Assembly: GCF_002205845.1 (NCBI RefSeq) | Contig: NZ_NISI01000007.1 | Coordinates: 186,001-250,000, forward strand | Reading direction: 5' to 3' | DNA from: Roseateles puraquae | GTDB lineage: Bacteria; Pseudomonadota; Gammaproteobacteria; Burkholderiales; Burkholderiaceae_C | Length of the DNA stretch: 64,000 bases | Part shown: in pieces, positions 8,289-17,844 of the stretch | Layout: every line of letters begins with the position of its first letter | Position numbering within the stretch: position 1 is the first letter of the stretch | Position numbers and translations under genes: made by a program | Notes under the pieces: generated by a model | What the model saw: only the letters and a program-made list of their open reading frames with translations | What the model was told of the DNA's origin: nothing | Database searches by the model: none

Positions 8289-9716
8289 GTGCCTACACCT
8301 TCCGACCCTGACCTCAGTGCGCTCTCGCCGCTGGCCAATGAGCTGGCGACGACCATCGCCCGCGTGGCCAGCGACATTGCGCTGGTCATTGACCGCCACG
8401 GCGTGATCTCCGCCGTCGCGGAGGGCGCGGCCGTGCAGGCCCAGGGCTGCAGCCAGTGGGTGGGGCGCCGCTGGGTCGATACCGTCAGCGCCGGCACCCG
8501 GCCCAAGATCCAGTCCCTGCTCGACGAAGTCACCCGCAGCGGTGTCGTGTCGCGCCGGCGCGAGGTCAGCCACCCGGCGCAGGGCGGCGATGAACTGCCC
8601 GTCACCTGGTCAGCCATCCGGCTCGGGGCTGACGGCCCGGTGCTGGCCGTGGGCCGCGACCTGCGGGCTGTGGCGGCCATCCAGCAGCGCTTCGTGGAAG
8701 CGCAGCAGGACATGGAGCGCCACTACTGGAGCCGCCGCCAGGCCGAGAACCGCTACCAGCTGCTGTTCCAGGTGGCCAACGATGCAGTGCTCGTGCTGGA
8801 CGCCAGCAGTCTGGTCGTCGTGGAGGCCAACGCGGCCACTGCGGAACTCTTCGGCCGCGAAGGCGCCGAGCTGCTGCACAAGCCCCTGACCGACAACCTG
8901 CCCGCGAGCGTTCGGGCCGCGGTGCTGGAGCTGTTGGTCACCGCGCGCAGCACGGGCCGTGGCGGCGAGATGCGGGTGCGAGGCCCCGGGTTGCCCGCGG
9001 CGCTCGACATCGCTGCCACGCCGTTCACGGTCGATGGCCGCCGCCAGCTGATGCTGCGCGCGCGGCGCGACACCAGCCGCACCGGCGCGGCCGACGGCCT
9101 GGCCCTGTCGCGCATGGCCGAGTTCGTCGAGACGACGCCCGATGCGGTCGTCATCACCGATTCGGCTGGCGGCATCCTGATGGCCAATCCGGCCTTCCTG
9201 CGCCTGGCCCGCCAGACGGAGGAGGCCCAACTGCGCAGCCGTGCCTTGCCCGAGCTGCTGTTCGACCCCACCGGCGCCTGGGCGCAACTCGTGGCCCAGG
9301 TGCGCAGCGCGGGCATGGTGTCCAACCTGGCGATGGACGTGGGCGCGCTGGACGGCAGCCGCCAGCGCGTGCGGGCGTCTGCCGCCTTGATGACCGAAGG
9401 TGAGCAGGCCTGCCTGGGTTTCGTGCTGCGCCCGGACCACCGGCTGCCCGAACACCTGGCGGGCGACGACGTGCTGGCCGGGCTGCTCGACCAGGTCGGG
9501 CGTGTGCCGCTGGCCGACTTGCTGGTGGAGGTGGCGCATCGTGCTGAGCGCCAGCTGATCGCCAGCGCGCTGCTGCGGGTCGCCGGGCAGATCGACGTCG
9601 CCGCCGAGGCCTTGGGCATGACGCCCGAGGCCCTGGCCCTGCGCATGCAACGGCACGGGCTCACGGGGCTGGGCTATCCGGGCAGCCCGTCCGGCTCAGC
9701 GCCTTCCCTCAACTGA
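8289..9716 (+). CDS. ppsR: Photosynthesis regulator PpsR/CrtJ
   Basis: DNA-binding regulator of bch, crt and puf/puc genes. With the GTG at 8289 the product is 475 residues, the family's normal size; upstream in-frame starts add an Arg-rich, non-family segment. The order seen is an N-terminal PAS-like region, a linker helix (AIQQRFVEAQQDMERHYWSR), a PAS domain at about 155-265, a second at about 275-390, and a Fis-type helix-turn-helix at the C-terminus (GQIDVAAEALGMTPEALALR). Cysteines are seen near residues 54 and 375 but none in the HTH, where redox-responsive CrtJ/PpsR has one. The bacteriophytochrome gene follows after 16 nt, implying an operon and light control through that protein. Confidence 0.9.
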   Translation: MPTPSDPDLSALSPLANELATTIARVASDIALVIDRHGVISAVAEGAAVQAQGCSQWVGRRWVDTVSAGTRPKIQSLLDEVTRSGVVSRRREVSHPAQGGDELPVTWSAIRLGADGPVLAVGRDLRAVAAIQQRFVEAQQDMERHYWSRRQAENRYQLLFQVANDAVLVLDASSLVVVEANAATAELFGREGAELLHKPLTDNLPASVRAAVLELLVTARSTGRGGEMRVRGPGLPAALDIAATPFTVDGRRQLMLRARRDTSRTGAADGLALSRMAEFVETTPDAVVITDSAGGILMANPAFLRLARQTEEAQLRSRALPELLFDPTGAWAQLVAQVRSAGMVSNLAMDVGALDGSRQRVRASAALMTEGEQACLGFVLRPDHRLPEHLAGDDVLAGLLDQVGRVPLADLLVEVAHRAERQLIASALLRVAGQIDVAAEALGMTPEALALRMQRHGLTGLGYPGSPSGSAPSLN

Positions 9717-9732
9717 GCGCCCCGCACACATC

Positions 9733-11898
9733 GTGGCAGACGAGGCCCACCTGCAGCCCGACCCCGCATTCGGTCAGGCCGACCTGACCAACTGCGAGCG
9801 CGAGTTGATCCACCTGGCTGGCGCCGTGCAGCCGCATGGCGCGCTGCTGGTGCTGGACGGCGGCGACCTGCGGGTGTTGCAGGTCAGCGGCAATGTGCAG
9901 CGCCTGCTCGGTGTGGCGCCTGAAGGCCTGTTGCAGCAGCCGTTGGCCGTGCTGGGCGGTGACCTCACCGAACGCATCGCCGCGCTGCGTCGCACCGCCG
10001 ACCTGCGCGAACCGGTGGCCCTGCAATGCCAGCTGGGCGCCGAGCGGCGCGGTTTCGACGCCGCGCTCCACCAGCTGGCCAGTGGCGCGCTGGTGCTGGA
10101 GCTCGAACCCGCGCCCGGATCGCCCGTCGACGTGGAACTGCAGGACCTGGCCCCGGAGGTGATGGCCGCCACGTTGTCGAGCGCGCTGCAGCGCTTTGGC
10201 GCGGCGCCGTCGGTCGGCGTGCTGGCGGACGCGGTGGTGGAGGTGGTTCGCAACCTGACCGGTTACGACCGCGTGGTCGTCTACAAGTTCGACCCCGACG
10301 GCCACGGCAAGGTCATCGCCGAGTCGCGGCATCCGCGGCTGGAGTCGCTGCTGGGTCACCACTACCCGGCCAGCGACATCCCGCAGCGTGCCCGTGCGCT
10401 CTACCTGCTCAACCGCGTGCGCATGCTGGTGGATGTGGACGCCCCGCAGGCGCCCCTGATGCCGGCGCTGCTGCCCGGCACCGAGGCGCCGCTGGACATG
10501 TCCCTGTGCCAGCTGCGCAGCATGTCGCCCATCCACCTGCAGTACCTGCGCAACATGGGCGTCACGGCGACGCTGACCGCCTCCCTCGTGCGTGAGGGGC
10601 AGCTCTGGGGCCTGATTGCGGCCCATCACTATTCGCCGCGTTACCTGCGCAGCACCATGCGTGCCGCCACCGACCTGCTGGCGGAGGTCGCGTCCACCCG
10701 CATCTCCGCCATCGAGAACTACGCCCATGCCCAGGTGGCCCTGATGGTGCGGCGGCTGGAGCAGCGGCTGGTGGAGGCCACGTCCACCGAGGGCGAATGG
10801 CGTTATGCACTCTTCCGCAACCCGCGCACCTTGCTGCAGCCGCTGGACGCCACCGGCGCGGTGCTGTTCTGCGAAGGCGAGGTGCTCACCACCGGCGAGA
10901 CGCCCTCCACGCCCGAGCTGCGCGCGCTGCTGGCCTGGGTGCAGGCCGAGGCCGGCGCGGGCGATGCGCCGTTCGCGTGCGCTTCGGTGGGCCAGGCCAA
11001 CCCGGCGCTGGACAGCCTCACCCCGACGGCCAGCGGCGTGCTGGCGGTGCGCCTGTCCGACCGCAGCCCTGACTGGTTGATGTGGCTGCGCAAGGAGCAG
11101 CTGCAAAGCGTCACCTGGGCCGGCGACCCGGCCAAGCCCATGGTCGCCAGCAACCCGCTCGAACTCTCGCCGCGGCGCTCCTTTGCCGCCTGGTCAGAGA
11201 TCGTGCGTGGTACGGCGGTGCCCTGGTCGACCACCGAAGTGGCCCTGGCCCGCGGTATCGGCGTGGCGCTGGTGGACATCATCGTGCAGGTGCAGGCCGT
11301 GCGGCTGCTGATCGCCGAGCATCAGCTGCTGAAGATCCGCAGCGCCGTGGCCGGGGCACGCGAGGCGGTGCTGGTGGCCCATGCGCAAGGCGAGATCGTG
11401 TTCGCCAACGACGCCCTGCAGGCCTTGCACGGCGCGCCCGTCGACAAGGGGCGTCCGGTGGCCGAGCTCTTCGCGCTGGCGCCCGTGGTGCAGGAGGCCC
11501 TCACCCAGATGCGCGCCGCCCATCACGGCTGGCGCCGTGAGCTGGACCTGCGCGCGGCCGATGGCACCGCCGTGCCGGTGGCCGTGCACGCGGAGCCCAT
11601 CAGCGGCAACGATGGCCAGATGCTCGGGTTCGTCATCACCCTGATGGACCTGCGCGAGGCCCGCCGCGCCGACACCGCCCGCCTCAACCTCGAAACCTCG
11701 CTGCGCGTGGCCGCCCAGAGCAGCGCCAGCGAGGCCGACGAAGTCATCTCGGCCATCCTCACCAACGCCAGCCTCGCTGCCATGGACATCGCCGACGCCC
11801 GCGGCGGCCCGCCGGCCGCACCGCTGCTGCAGGAGCTCGAAAACTCCACGCGGCGGGCGGCGGGCTTGTACGCGCAGATTCGCAGCTTCTCGAAGTGA
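9733..11898 (+). CDS. bphP: Bacteriophytochrome (PAS-GAF-PHY-PAS, no kinase domain)
   Basis: Red/far-red photoreceptor that binds biliverdin. The GTG start places Cys21 (DLTNCERELIH) where bacteriophytochromes attach the chromophore. The GAF domain (about 145-310) carries PASDIPQRARALY near residue 212 and the HLQYLRNM histidine near 268. A PHY domain follows to about 500, a PAS domain to about 635, then only helices to residue 721. No H-box or ATPase motif is present. This is the architecture of the BphP1 proteins of Bradyrhizobium and Rhodopseudomonas, which act by binding PpsR in a light-dependent way. The adjacent ppsR and nearby haem oxygenase fit that mechanism. Confidence 0.92.
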   Translation: MADEAHLQPDPAFGQADLTNCERELIHLAGAVQPHGALLVLDGGDLRVLQVSGNVQRLLGVAPEGLLQQPLAVLGGDLTERIAALRRTADLREPVALQCQLGAERRGFDAALHQLASGALVLELEPAPGSPVDVELQDLAPEVMAATLSSALQRFGAAPSVGVLADAVVEVVRNLTGYDRVVVYKFDPDGHGKVIAESRHPRLESLLGHHYPASDIPQRARALYLLNRVRMLVDVDAPQAPLMPALLPGTEAPLDMSLCQLRSMSPIHLQYLRNMGVTATLTASLVREGQLWGLIAAHHYSPRYLRSTMRAATDLLAEVASTRISAIENYAHAQVALMVRRLEQRLVEATSTEGEWRYALFRNPRTLLQPLDATGAVLFCEGEVLTTGETPSTPELRALLAWVQAEAGAGDAPFACASVGQANPALDSLTPTASGVLAVRLSDRSPDWLMWLRKEQLQSVTWAGDPAKPMVASNPLELSPRRSFAAWSEIVRGTAVPWSTTEVALARGIGVALVDIIVQVQAVRLLIAEHQLLKIRSAVAGAREAVLVAHAQGEIVFANDALQALHGAPVDKGRPVAELFALAPVVQEALTQMRAAHHGWRRELDLRAADGTAVPVAVHAEPISGNDGQMLGFVITLMDLREARRADTARLNLETSLRVAAQSSASEADEVISAILTNASLAAMDIADARGGPPAAPLLQELENSTRRAAGLYAQIRSFSK

Positions 11899-11938
11899 GC
11901 GGTCGGCCCGCCCTGGCGCACGGCTGTGAGCCGCGGCC

Positions 11939-12949
11939 TCACTCGGCCGGGGCTTCCGGCTCTTCCTGACGATCCGGCTCCGTCGTGGCGACGATCTCGC
12001 TCAACACCGACGTGGCATAGGTGCCTGCCGGCAGCGAGAAGCTGAGCACGAGTTGATCGGCCTGCGGCCAGTCCCAGGCCAAGTCGGCCGGGTGGGCCAC
12101 GAGGGCGCGGCGCTCCTGGTCGAGGCCGGCGTGTTCCATGCCATCGCATAGCGTTGCATGGCGTGCGGCGACACCGTTCTCCAGGGTCTGTGCTTCGTCG
12201 GTGGTGGTGACGCGGCCGCGTCCCCACAGCGGGCCGGTGGGTCGGCCTGCGGCGTCCATCACGTCGCCAGGCAAGGTCTGGCCCCACAGGCCCTGCTGGA
12301 TGCGCAGCCCCAGCACCTCATTGAAGACGAAGGAGCGCACGGCCGACAGGTAAATGCCCTTCTTCTTCGGGTTGCGCACGCGGATCTCGCGCGCCAGCAT
12401 CGCGCGGCCCTGCTCGACGTTGCCGCCGTCATGGCCGAAGCGCTGCGCGCCGAAGTAGTTCGGCACACCCTGCGCCACCACGGCGCGCAGGTTGGCCTCA
12501 ATGGCCTCGCGGCCGCCCGTCACCTCGCGCAGCAGGATGCGGAAGTGGTTGCCCCGCAGGTCGCCGGGCCGCAGCTTCTTCACATGGCGGCTCTGGCTCA
12601 GCACCTTGAACTCCGGGTGCTGGAGCTGGGTGAGGTCCGGCGTCTCGCCCTTGGGCAGGTAGAGGCTGAACCATTGCCGTGTGATGGCGTGGCGGTCTTT
12701 AAGTCCGGCATAGCCGACGTCCCAGGTCTGCACACCGGCAGCCTCGGCCAGCCGCTCCGCGACGAAGGCGGTGTTAGCGCCGTTCTTCTCGACGTCCAGC
12801 CATACGTGTTCCCCTGCGCCACTGGGCAGCTGCAAAGGCAGCTCGGTCACGACGAAGTCTTCGTTGAAGGACTTCAACGTGGCGGCGGCGCCGCTGGCCG
12901 GGTAGGCGCGTGGCCACGAGGGCAGGGTGGTGTAGGCAGGGTGGGTCAT
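11939..12949 (-). CDS. truD: tRNA pseudouridine(13) synthase TruD
   Basis: Isomerises U13 of tRNA-Glu to pseudouridine. The 336-residue protein contains the TruD catalytic motif GYAGLKDRHAITRQWFSL with its nucleophilic Asp, the N-terminal FNEDFVVTELPL segment, and the NYFGAQRFGHDGGN motif of the insertion domain. The start at 12949 (MTHPAYTTLPSW) is chosen because the upstream in-frame extension has no family similarity. It converges on bphP with a 40-nt gap and has no obvious functional link to photosynthesis. Confidence 0.93.
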   Translation of the reverse strand: MTHPAYTTLPSWPRAYPASGAAATLKSFNEDFVVTELPLQLPSGAGEHVWLDVEKNGANTAFVAERLAEAAGVQTWDVGYAGLKDRHAITRQWFSLYLPKGETPDLTQLQHPEFKVLSQSRHVKKLRPGDLRGNHFRILLREVTGGREAIEANLRAVVAQGVPNYFGAQRFGHDGGNVEQGRAMLAREIRVRNPKKKGIYLSAVRSFVFNEVLGLRIQQGLWGQTLPGDVMDAAGRPTGPLWGRGRVTTTDEAQTLENGVAARHATLCDGMEHAGLDQERRALVAHPADLAWDWPQADQLVLSFSLPAGTYATSVLSEIVATTEPDRQEEPEAPAE

Positions 12950-13087
12950 GCGGAGTAGGCGGTGCAAAGCGCGATTCTCCCCTTGCACTCGGCAACTCGC
13001 GTCTGGCCCGGCGTCGTTCGCAACCTGCCTGAGCGAGCAACCCGGCGGTGTCGCCGCAACGTGCGCCGCCATCGTGGGCAGTGGGCT

Positions 13088-13513
13088 TCAGCCCTGCTTT
13101 AGCCTGATGGCGAGAAGGACCACGGAACCCAGCACCAGCGCACCCATGCCGGCGAAGTAGTGGGCCACCACCAGCGCTAGCCCACCGCAGATCAGACCGG
13201 CTCCCAGATACAGGCTGTCTTCACGGCGGGCCGTGGCCGAGAGCGACAGAGCCAGGGAGGTGAGGCCCAGCAGCACACCGAGCCAAAGCAGCTTGTTCAA
13301 GGCCGTTTCGTCGGTGAAGGACAGCAGCCCAGGCGTCGTGGCTTCATCCATTCCGCCCGCCGGCGGGTTGCGGATGAGGCCAAGCCGGTCCGCCGTGTTC
13401 AGGAGCCACGAGCTGCCGGCGCCGCGCAATGGTTCGACCTGCCTTGCGACAAGCACGCAGACCAGGCCCAGCGCACCTGTGACGATTGAAAGTAGACCCC
13501 GTCTTGCGCTCAC
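13088..13513 (-). CDS. Small membrane protein of unknown function
   Basis: A 141-residue product with an N-terminal hydrophobic helix (about residues 7-24), two further hydrophobic stretches around 73-90 and 98-135, and a polar loop between them (RNPPAGGMDEATTPG) that is probably periplasmic. No recognised domain or catalytic motif is seen. It sits alone between truD and the haem oxygenase gene, transcribed in the same direction but with gaps over 100 bp on both sides. I can say only that it is likely a real inner-membrane protein. Confidence 0.6.
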   Translation of the reverse strand: MSARRGLLSIVTGALGLVCVLVARQVEPLRGAGSSWLLNTADRLGLIRNPPAGGMDEATTPGLLSFTDETALNKLLWLGVLLGLTSLALSLSATARREDSLYLGAGLICGGLALVVAHYFAGMGALVLGSVVLLAIRLKQG

Positions 13514-13627
13514 ATAGCTCCCTCAAGCTGACTTCGACGGCCCGCAGGGAGCCGTGGTGACGCTAGCACCACAGACTGGCTGACCGCAACCGAGTGAGCC
13601 GCAGTGGACGCAGCGCTGCGAGCAGCC

Positions 13628-14260
13628 TCAGCCCTGCAACTCCTCGAACATCCGCTGATGCCACCGGAAGGCCTCGCAGGCTTCGGCGACAAAGGCATCT
13701 GCCTGATGGGGTGCGAGGGGGAGGGCGTCGAGGCCGGCGCGGAAGTCGTGCTTGAGGGCCTCCACTTCGGCCGTGTCGCCGAAGGCATAGAAGGCGGTGC
13801 CGCCGTGGCCGGGCAGGCCGTACTGCCGCTGGATCAGCCGGGCCAGCACCTGGCCGCCGTGCAGGTCGCCGAGGTAGCGCAGATAGGCATGGGCCAGCAG
13901 CAGGCTGGGGGCCTGGGCGGCGAGGTGGGTCAGGCGCTCGACGTAGGCGTGCGTGGCGCGGGCCAGCGGCGTGTCGCTGCGCCAGTCGCCGTCGTGGAGC
14001 TGGTCGAGGTCTTGCTCCAGGGCGGGCAGGCGGCGCAGTTCAGGACGCCACAGACGCGCATCGGTGTGGGTGGCGTCCAGGCCGGCTTCAAGCGCCGCAT
14101 AGATGGCCCGCAGGTTGCGCAGCAGGGTGCAGTAGGCCGCCAGGCTGAGTCGGCCGTGCATCAGGTCGGCCATCACGCCGGCGCGTTCAGCCAGGCTGTG
14201 GAGACTGCGGGTTTCCGCCTTCAGGCGTGCGGCAAGGCCGGGGGCGGTGGGGTACTGCAT
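13628..14260 (-). CDS. Biliverdin-producing haem oxygenase
   Basis: Cleaves haem to biliverdin, iron and CO. The 210-residue protein has the proximal haem ligand in LKAETRSLHSLAER (His21 with this start) and the flexible glycine-rich distal helix in YLRYLGDLHGGQVL. The start at 14260 (MQYPTAPGLAARL) matches the family; an in-frame ATG at 14305 would add 15 residues. In many bacteria such a gene (bphO/hmuO) lies beside a bacteriophytochrome to supply its chromophore. Here it is 1.7 kb from bphP on the opposite strand, so biliverdin supply is the likely role, though iron acquisition is possible. Confidence 0.9.
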   Translation of the reverse strand: MQYPTAPGLAARLKAETRSLHSLAERAGVMADLMHGRLSLAAYCTLLRNLRAIYAALEAGLDATHTDARLWRPELRRLPALEQDLDQLHDGDWRSDTPLARATHAYVERLTHLAAQAPSLLLAHAYLRYLGDLHGGQVLARLIQRQYGLPGHGGTAFYAFGDTAEVEALKHDFRAGLDALPLAPHQADAFVAEACEAFRWHQRMFEELQG

Positions 14261-14312
14261 GCGCGCATCATGCCCCAGGGGCGTGGCGTCGGGGCGGTGC
14301 GGCATGGGTTCG

Positions 14313-14780
14313 TCAGAGCGCGAGGTTGCCGCTCTTCAGGCGGCGCAGCACGAAGCTGGACTTGCTGTGCCGGATGCCGGGGATCTTGTAGAGCTGCTCG
14401 CGCAGCAGCCGCTCGTAGTCGCGCGTGCCCTTCACGGCCAGGCGCAGCACGTAGTCGTAGTCGCCCGACACGAGGTAGGCCTCCAGCACCTCGGGGATGG
14501 CCTCCAGCTGGCGGCCGAACGCCTCCAGCGCGTCTTCGGAGTGGGAGTCCAGCGTGAGCTGCACGATGAGCTGGTCGGGCACGCCGACGAGTTCGGCGTT
14601 CACCTTGATGGTGTAGCCCTCGATGACCCCCGCCTCTTCCATGCGCTTGATGCGCGCCCAGCAGGGCGAGCTGCTCAGCCCGACCTCGGCGCTGAGCTCC
14701 TGCAGGCTGGCCCGGGCGTTGCGCTGCAAGGCCCGCAGCAGGGCGAGGTCGTGACGGTCGAGTTTGATTTCCTGCGGCAT
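14313..14780 (-). CDS. Lrp/AsnC family transcriptional regulator
   Basis: A 155-residue regulator with an N-terminal winged helix-turn-helix (LDRHDLALLRALQRNARASL, then LSSSPCWARIKRMEEAGVI) and a C-terminal RAM ligand-binding domain (about 70-150, including the AYLVSGDYDYVLRL signature). Members sense amino acids, often Leu, and control amino-acid metabolism. It is divergent from an acetolactate synthase gene across a 69-bp region that contains a perfect palindrome, so it probably regulates that gene and itself. The haem oxygenase gene lies downstream on the same strand. Confidence 0.93.
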   Translation of the reverse strand: MPQEIKLDRHDLALLRALQRNARASLQELSAEVGLSSSPCWARIKRMEEAGVIEGYTIKVNAELVGVPDQLIVQLTLDSHSEDALEAFGRQLEAIPEVLEAYLVSGDYDYVLRLAVKGTRDYERLLREQLYKIPGIRHSKSSFVLRRLKSGNLAL

Positions 14781-14789
14781 TTTGTCGTC

Positions 14790-14806
14790 TCAGCAAAGTT
14801 TGCTGA
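14790..14806. promoter_or_regulatory. Palindromic operator between lrp-like and acetolactate synthase genes
   Basis: TCAGCAAAGTTTGCTGA is a perfect 8-1-8 palindrome, 10 bp from the regulator's start codon and 44 bp from that of the synthase, in the AT-rich part of a divergent promoter region. Lrp/AsnC proteins bind such short dyads, so this is the probable operator. Confidence 0.65.
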
Positions 14807-14849
14807 ATTTAGTCGATTGCGTAGGAAATGAAGCAACCTTTTCGGCGCC

Positions 14850-16637
14850 ATGGCTTCCACACTGTCGGCCATGAATGCATTCGTCGACCGCCTGGCCCTG
14901 GCCGCACCACCCGCATCGCCGCCTCCCTCGGCCGGCACGCCACGCACCGGTGCCCAGGTGCTGCTGGACACGCTCGTGGAGCTGGGCGTGGATACGCTCT
15001 TCGGCTACCCCGGCGGCGCGGTGCTGCCCCTGTACGACGCGCTGCATGGCGAACCGCGCCTGCGCCACGTCCTCGTGCGCCACGAGCAGGCCGCCGTGCA
15101 TGCGGCGCAAGGCTACGCCCGCAGCACCGGCCGTGTGGGCGTGGTGCTGGTGACCTCAGGCCCGGGCATGAGCAACACCACCACCGGGCTGCTGGATGCC
15201 CTGTCGGACTCGGTGCCCGTGCTGTGCATCAGCGGGCAGGTGGCGCTGAGCGCCATCGGCACCGATGCCTTCCAGGAATGCGACGCCCTCGGCATCAGCC
15301 GGCCCGTGACCAAGTGGAATGCGCAGATCCGGGATGCCGGCCTGGTGCGTGCCCTGGTACACCAAGGCTTCGAGGCGGCGCGTAGCGGGCGGCCTGGCCC
15401 GGTGCTGATCGACTTCCCCAAGGACCTGCAACAGCAGGCCGTGCCGCAGCGCCCCTTGCTCGCGCCGCGGGGGCGCTCGCCGCAGCCGCCGCGCTCGCCG
15501 TCTCATGACCTGCGCATGGCCCAGGCCGCGCAATGGCTGGCCGAGGCCAGGCGGCCGGTGTTCTATGGGGGCGGCGGGCTCGTCAACGCGGGGCCGGCCG
15601 CCTGCGAGGCCTTCTCCGACGTGGTGCGTCTGGCCGATGCGCCTTGCACGCTGACGCTGATGGGCCTGGGCGCCTTCCCTGCGTCAGCGCCCCAGTGGCT
15701 CGGCATGCTGGGCATGCACGGCACCCTGGAGGCCAACCTGGCGATGCATGAGGCCGATCTCATCGTGGCCGTGGGCGCACGCTTCGACGACCGCGTGACG
15801 GGTCGGCTCGATCAGTTCGCGCCGCAGGCCCGCGTCATCCACTTCGACATCGACCCCACGTCCATCCACAAGGTGCGGCGCGCCGACCTGCCTTTCGTGG
15901 GCGATGCCGCCGAGCTGCTCACGCGGCTGCGGCAGGCGCTGCGCGCGGCACCTCCTGCGCCTGAACGCCTGGCGGATTGGTGGTCGCGCATCGACGGTTG
16001 GCGCGCCCGGCGCTGCCTGGCGTTCGACGACACGCCGGAGGCCATCGCGCCGCAGGCACTGATGCAGGCGTTGCAGCGGCAGTTGCAGGGGCGCGATGCC
16101 ATCGTGTCGACCGACGTGGGCCAGCATCAGATGTGGGCCGCGCAACACCTGGCCTTCGAGGCACCGCGCCGCTGGTTGACCTCGGGTGGCGCCGGCACCA
16201 TGGGCTACGGCCTGCCGGCCGCCATCGGCGCGCAGATCGCCCATCCGGGACGGCTGGTGGTGTGCGTCAGCGGCGACGCCTCGGTGCTGATGAACCTGCA
16301 GGAACTCGCCACCGCGCGCCAGCACCGCACGCCAGTCAAGCTCGTGCTGTGCAACAACAGCCACATGGGCATGGTGCGGCAGTGGCAGCAGCTCATCCAC
16401 GGCGAACGCTACAGCCACAGCTACCACGAGTGCATGCCCGACTTCGTCGCCGTGGCCCGCGGCTTCGGCTGGCAGGCGGCGCGGGTGGACGAGCGCGCGG
16501 CGCTGCCGGCAGAACTCGCGCAATGCCTGGCGTCCGAGGGGCCGTACTTCCTGGATGTGCGGGTGCGCAGCCAGGAAAACTGCTTTCCGATGATCCCGGC
16601 GGGGCGAGGGCATCAGGAGGTGATGTTGGGGGGCTGA
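14850..16637 (+). CDS. Acetolactate synthase large subunit-type TPP enzyme
   Basis: Condenses pyruvate with pyruvate or 2-oxobutyrate to give acetolactate or acetohydroxybutyrate, for branched-chain amino acids or acetoin. The 595-residue protein has the catalytic Glu in [17 protein letters not shown], the [14 protein letters not shown] start of the Pyr domain, and a TPP/Mg site [15 protein letters not shown] followed by [14 protein letters not shown], typical of AHAS rather than other POX-family enzymes. No regulatory small subunit gene (ilvN) is adjacent, so it is probably a second, Lrp-controlled isoenzyme. An ATG seven codons downstream (14871) is a possible alternative start. Confidence 0.88.
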   Translation: MASTLSAMNAFVDRLALAAPPASPPPSAGTPRTGAQVLLDTLVELGVDTLFGYPGGAVLPLYDALHGEPRLRHVLVRHEQAAVHAAQGYARSTGRVGVVLVTSGPGMSNTTTGLLDALSDSVPVLCISGQVALSAIGTDAFQECDALGISRPVTKWNAQIRDAGLVRALVHQGFEAARSGRPGPVLIDFPKDLQQQAVPQRPLLAPRGRSPQPPRSPSHDLRMAQAAQWLAEARRPVFYGGGGLVNAGPAACEAFSDVVRLADAPCTLTLMGLGAFPASAPQWLGMLGMHGTLEANLAMHEADLIVAVGARFDDRVTGRLDQFAPQARVIHFDIDPTSIHKVRRADLPFVGDAAELLTRLRQALRAAPPAPERLADWWSRIDGWRARRCLAFDDTPEAIAPQALMQALQRQLQGRDAIVSTDVGQHQMWAAQHLAFEAPRRWLTSGGAGTMGYGLPAAIGAQIAHPGRLVVCVSGDASVLMNLQELATARQHRTPVKLVLCNNSHMGMVRQWQQLIHGERYSHSYHECMPDFVAVARGFGWQAARVDERAALPAELAQCLASEGPYFLDVRVRSQENCFPMIPAGRGHQEVMLGG

Positions 16638-16851
16638 GTGGCGACCAGCCTGACCTCACGGAACGTTGACCGGGCCGGGCCTTGACGTTGGTCGCAGAAA
16701 GGGAGCGCGCGACAGTACGCATGCGTCACTTTCCCTGCGCATGCGGCGATTCCTTGTTGCCGTGCAGAAGTCCACATGCACCTCAAGAGTCCGCCATCGA
16801 ATGGCTGGGCGAGCCGCGTACCCTTCGGGCGCTTAAGGGACGGACGAATCC

Positions 16852-17844
16852 ATGGCACGCCGTGATGACGCAGATACTTTCGAGCGCGATCGCCAGTTCG
16901 AGCAAACGTTGGGGAAGAGGGAGCTGGTGTTGTCTGGCATCGCCCTGTTCACCATGGCGCTGGCCGGCTTCGCCACACGAGACGCCTTCCCGATTTGCCT
17001 GCTGATTTACGCCCTGGCGTGCGCGCTCGCGTGCACGGGAATGCGGTGGATTCTTCGTCAATCGGATAGCCGCTTTGACGGGGTCGTGCCGCCGAATCTC
17101 CTGCTCGTCACGAAGCTCGCTGCGTATCTGTCGTCCGTCGCGCTGCCGGTTGGCGTGGTGGGGTACGGCCTGAGCCGCTGGGCTCTTTCGAGCGCAGCGC
17201 CGCTGCCGGATTTTGCCGATGAGCTGAACGCATTCGGAGCGATCGCTTCGGTGCTGTTGCCCACACTGGAAGTTCCCACGCAGATCTGGAGTCGCAGGGC
17301 CGTGGCCTCACTGGCGGCTGACGAAGACGCCCTGAAGCAGGTGGCCGCACTCGAACGGCTCGCCTATCAGGATCCGCTCACGGGGCTGGCGAATCGCCGA
17401 TGCTTCGAGGAGGCGCTGACGCAGTTGGGTGCTGACGGACAAGAGTTTGCAGTGATGTTCGTTGACTTTGACAAGTTCAAGCCAATCAACGATGAGCATG
17501 GGCATGCGGTGGGTGACGAATTCTTGAAAGCTATCGCGCAGCGCATCCAGTCACTGGTTCGCCACGGCGACCTGGTCGCGCGACTCGGCGGTGATGAGTT
17601 CGCTGTTCTCATCAAGGGCGGAGACGCTCACGGCGCTTCCACGCAGCTGGCTGAGCGCTTCACGCAGGCCATGCATGAGCCCGTCGCGTGTGCCGGGGTC
17701 GACCTGCGGTCCACTGCGAGCGTCGGCATCGCTGTCGGCAGGACCGGTGTCGATGACTGCGAGCATGTGGTGCACAGGGCAGACATGGCCATGTACGAGG
17801 CGAAGCGAGCCGGCGGTGCCCGTTTCTGCATGGCGGGCCTCTAG
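16852..17844 (+). CDS. Membrane-bound diguanylate cyclase (GGDEF)
   Basis: Makes the second messenger cyclic di-GMP. The 330-residue protein has about four N-terminal hydrophobic segments (roughly residues 23-130), a short linker helix, and a GGDEF domain from about 165. The active-site motif is intact (RLGGDEFAVL) and an RHGD inhibitory I-site lies five residues before it, so product feedback is expected. Other conserved segments include DPLTGLANRR and FDKFKPINDEHGH. There is no EAL domain. An AAGGGA ribosome-binding site precedes the start. The gene stands alone, and the signal sensed by the membrane part is unknown. Confidence 0.93.
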   Translation: MARRDDADTFERDRQFEQTLGKRELVLSGIALFTMALAGFATRDAFPICLLIYALACALACTGMRWILRQSDSRFDGVVPPNLLLVTKLAAYLSSVALPVGVVGYGLSRWALSSAAPLPDFADELNAFGAIASVLLPTLEVPTQIWSRRAVASLAADEDALKQVAALERLAYQDPLTGLANRRCFEEALTQLGADGQEFAVMFVDFDKFKPINDEHGHAVGDEFLKAIAQRIQSLVRHGDLVARLGGDEFAVLIKGGDAHGASTQLAERFTQAMHEPVACAGVDLRSTASVGIAVGRTGVDDCEHVVHRADMAMYEAKRAGGARFCMAGL

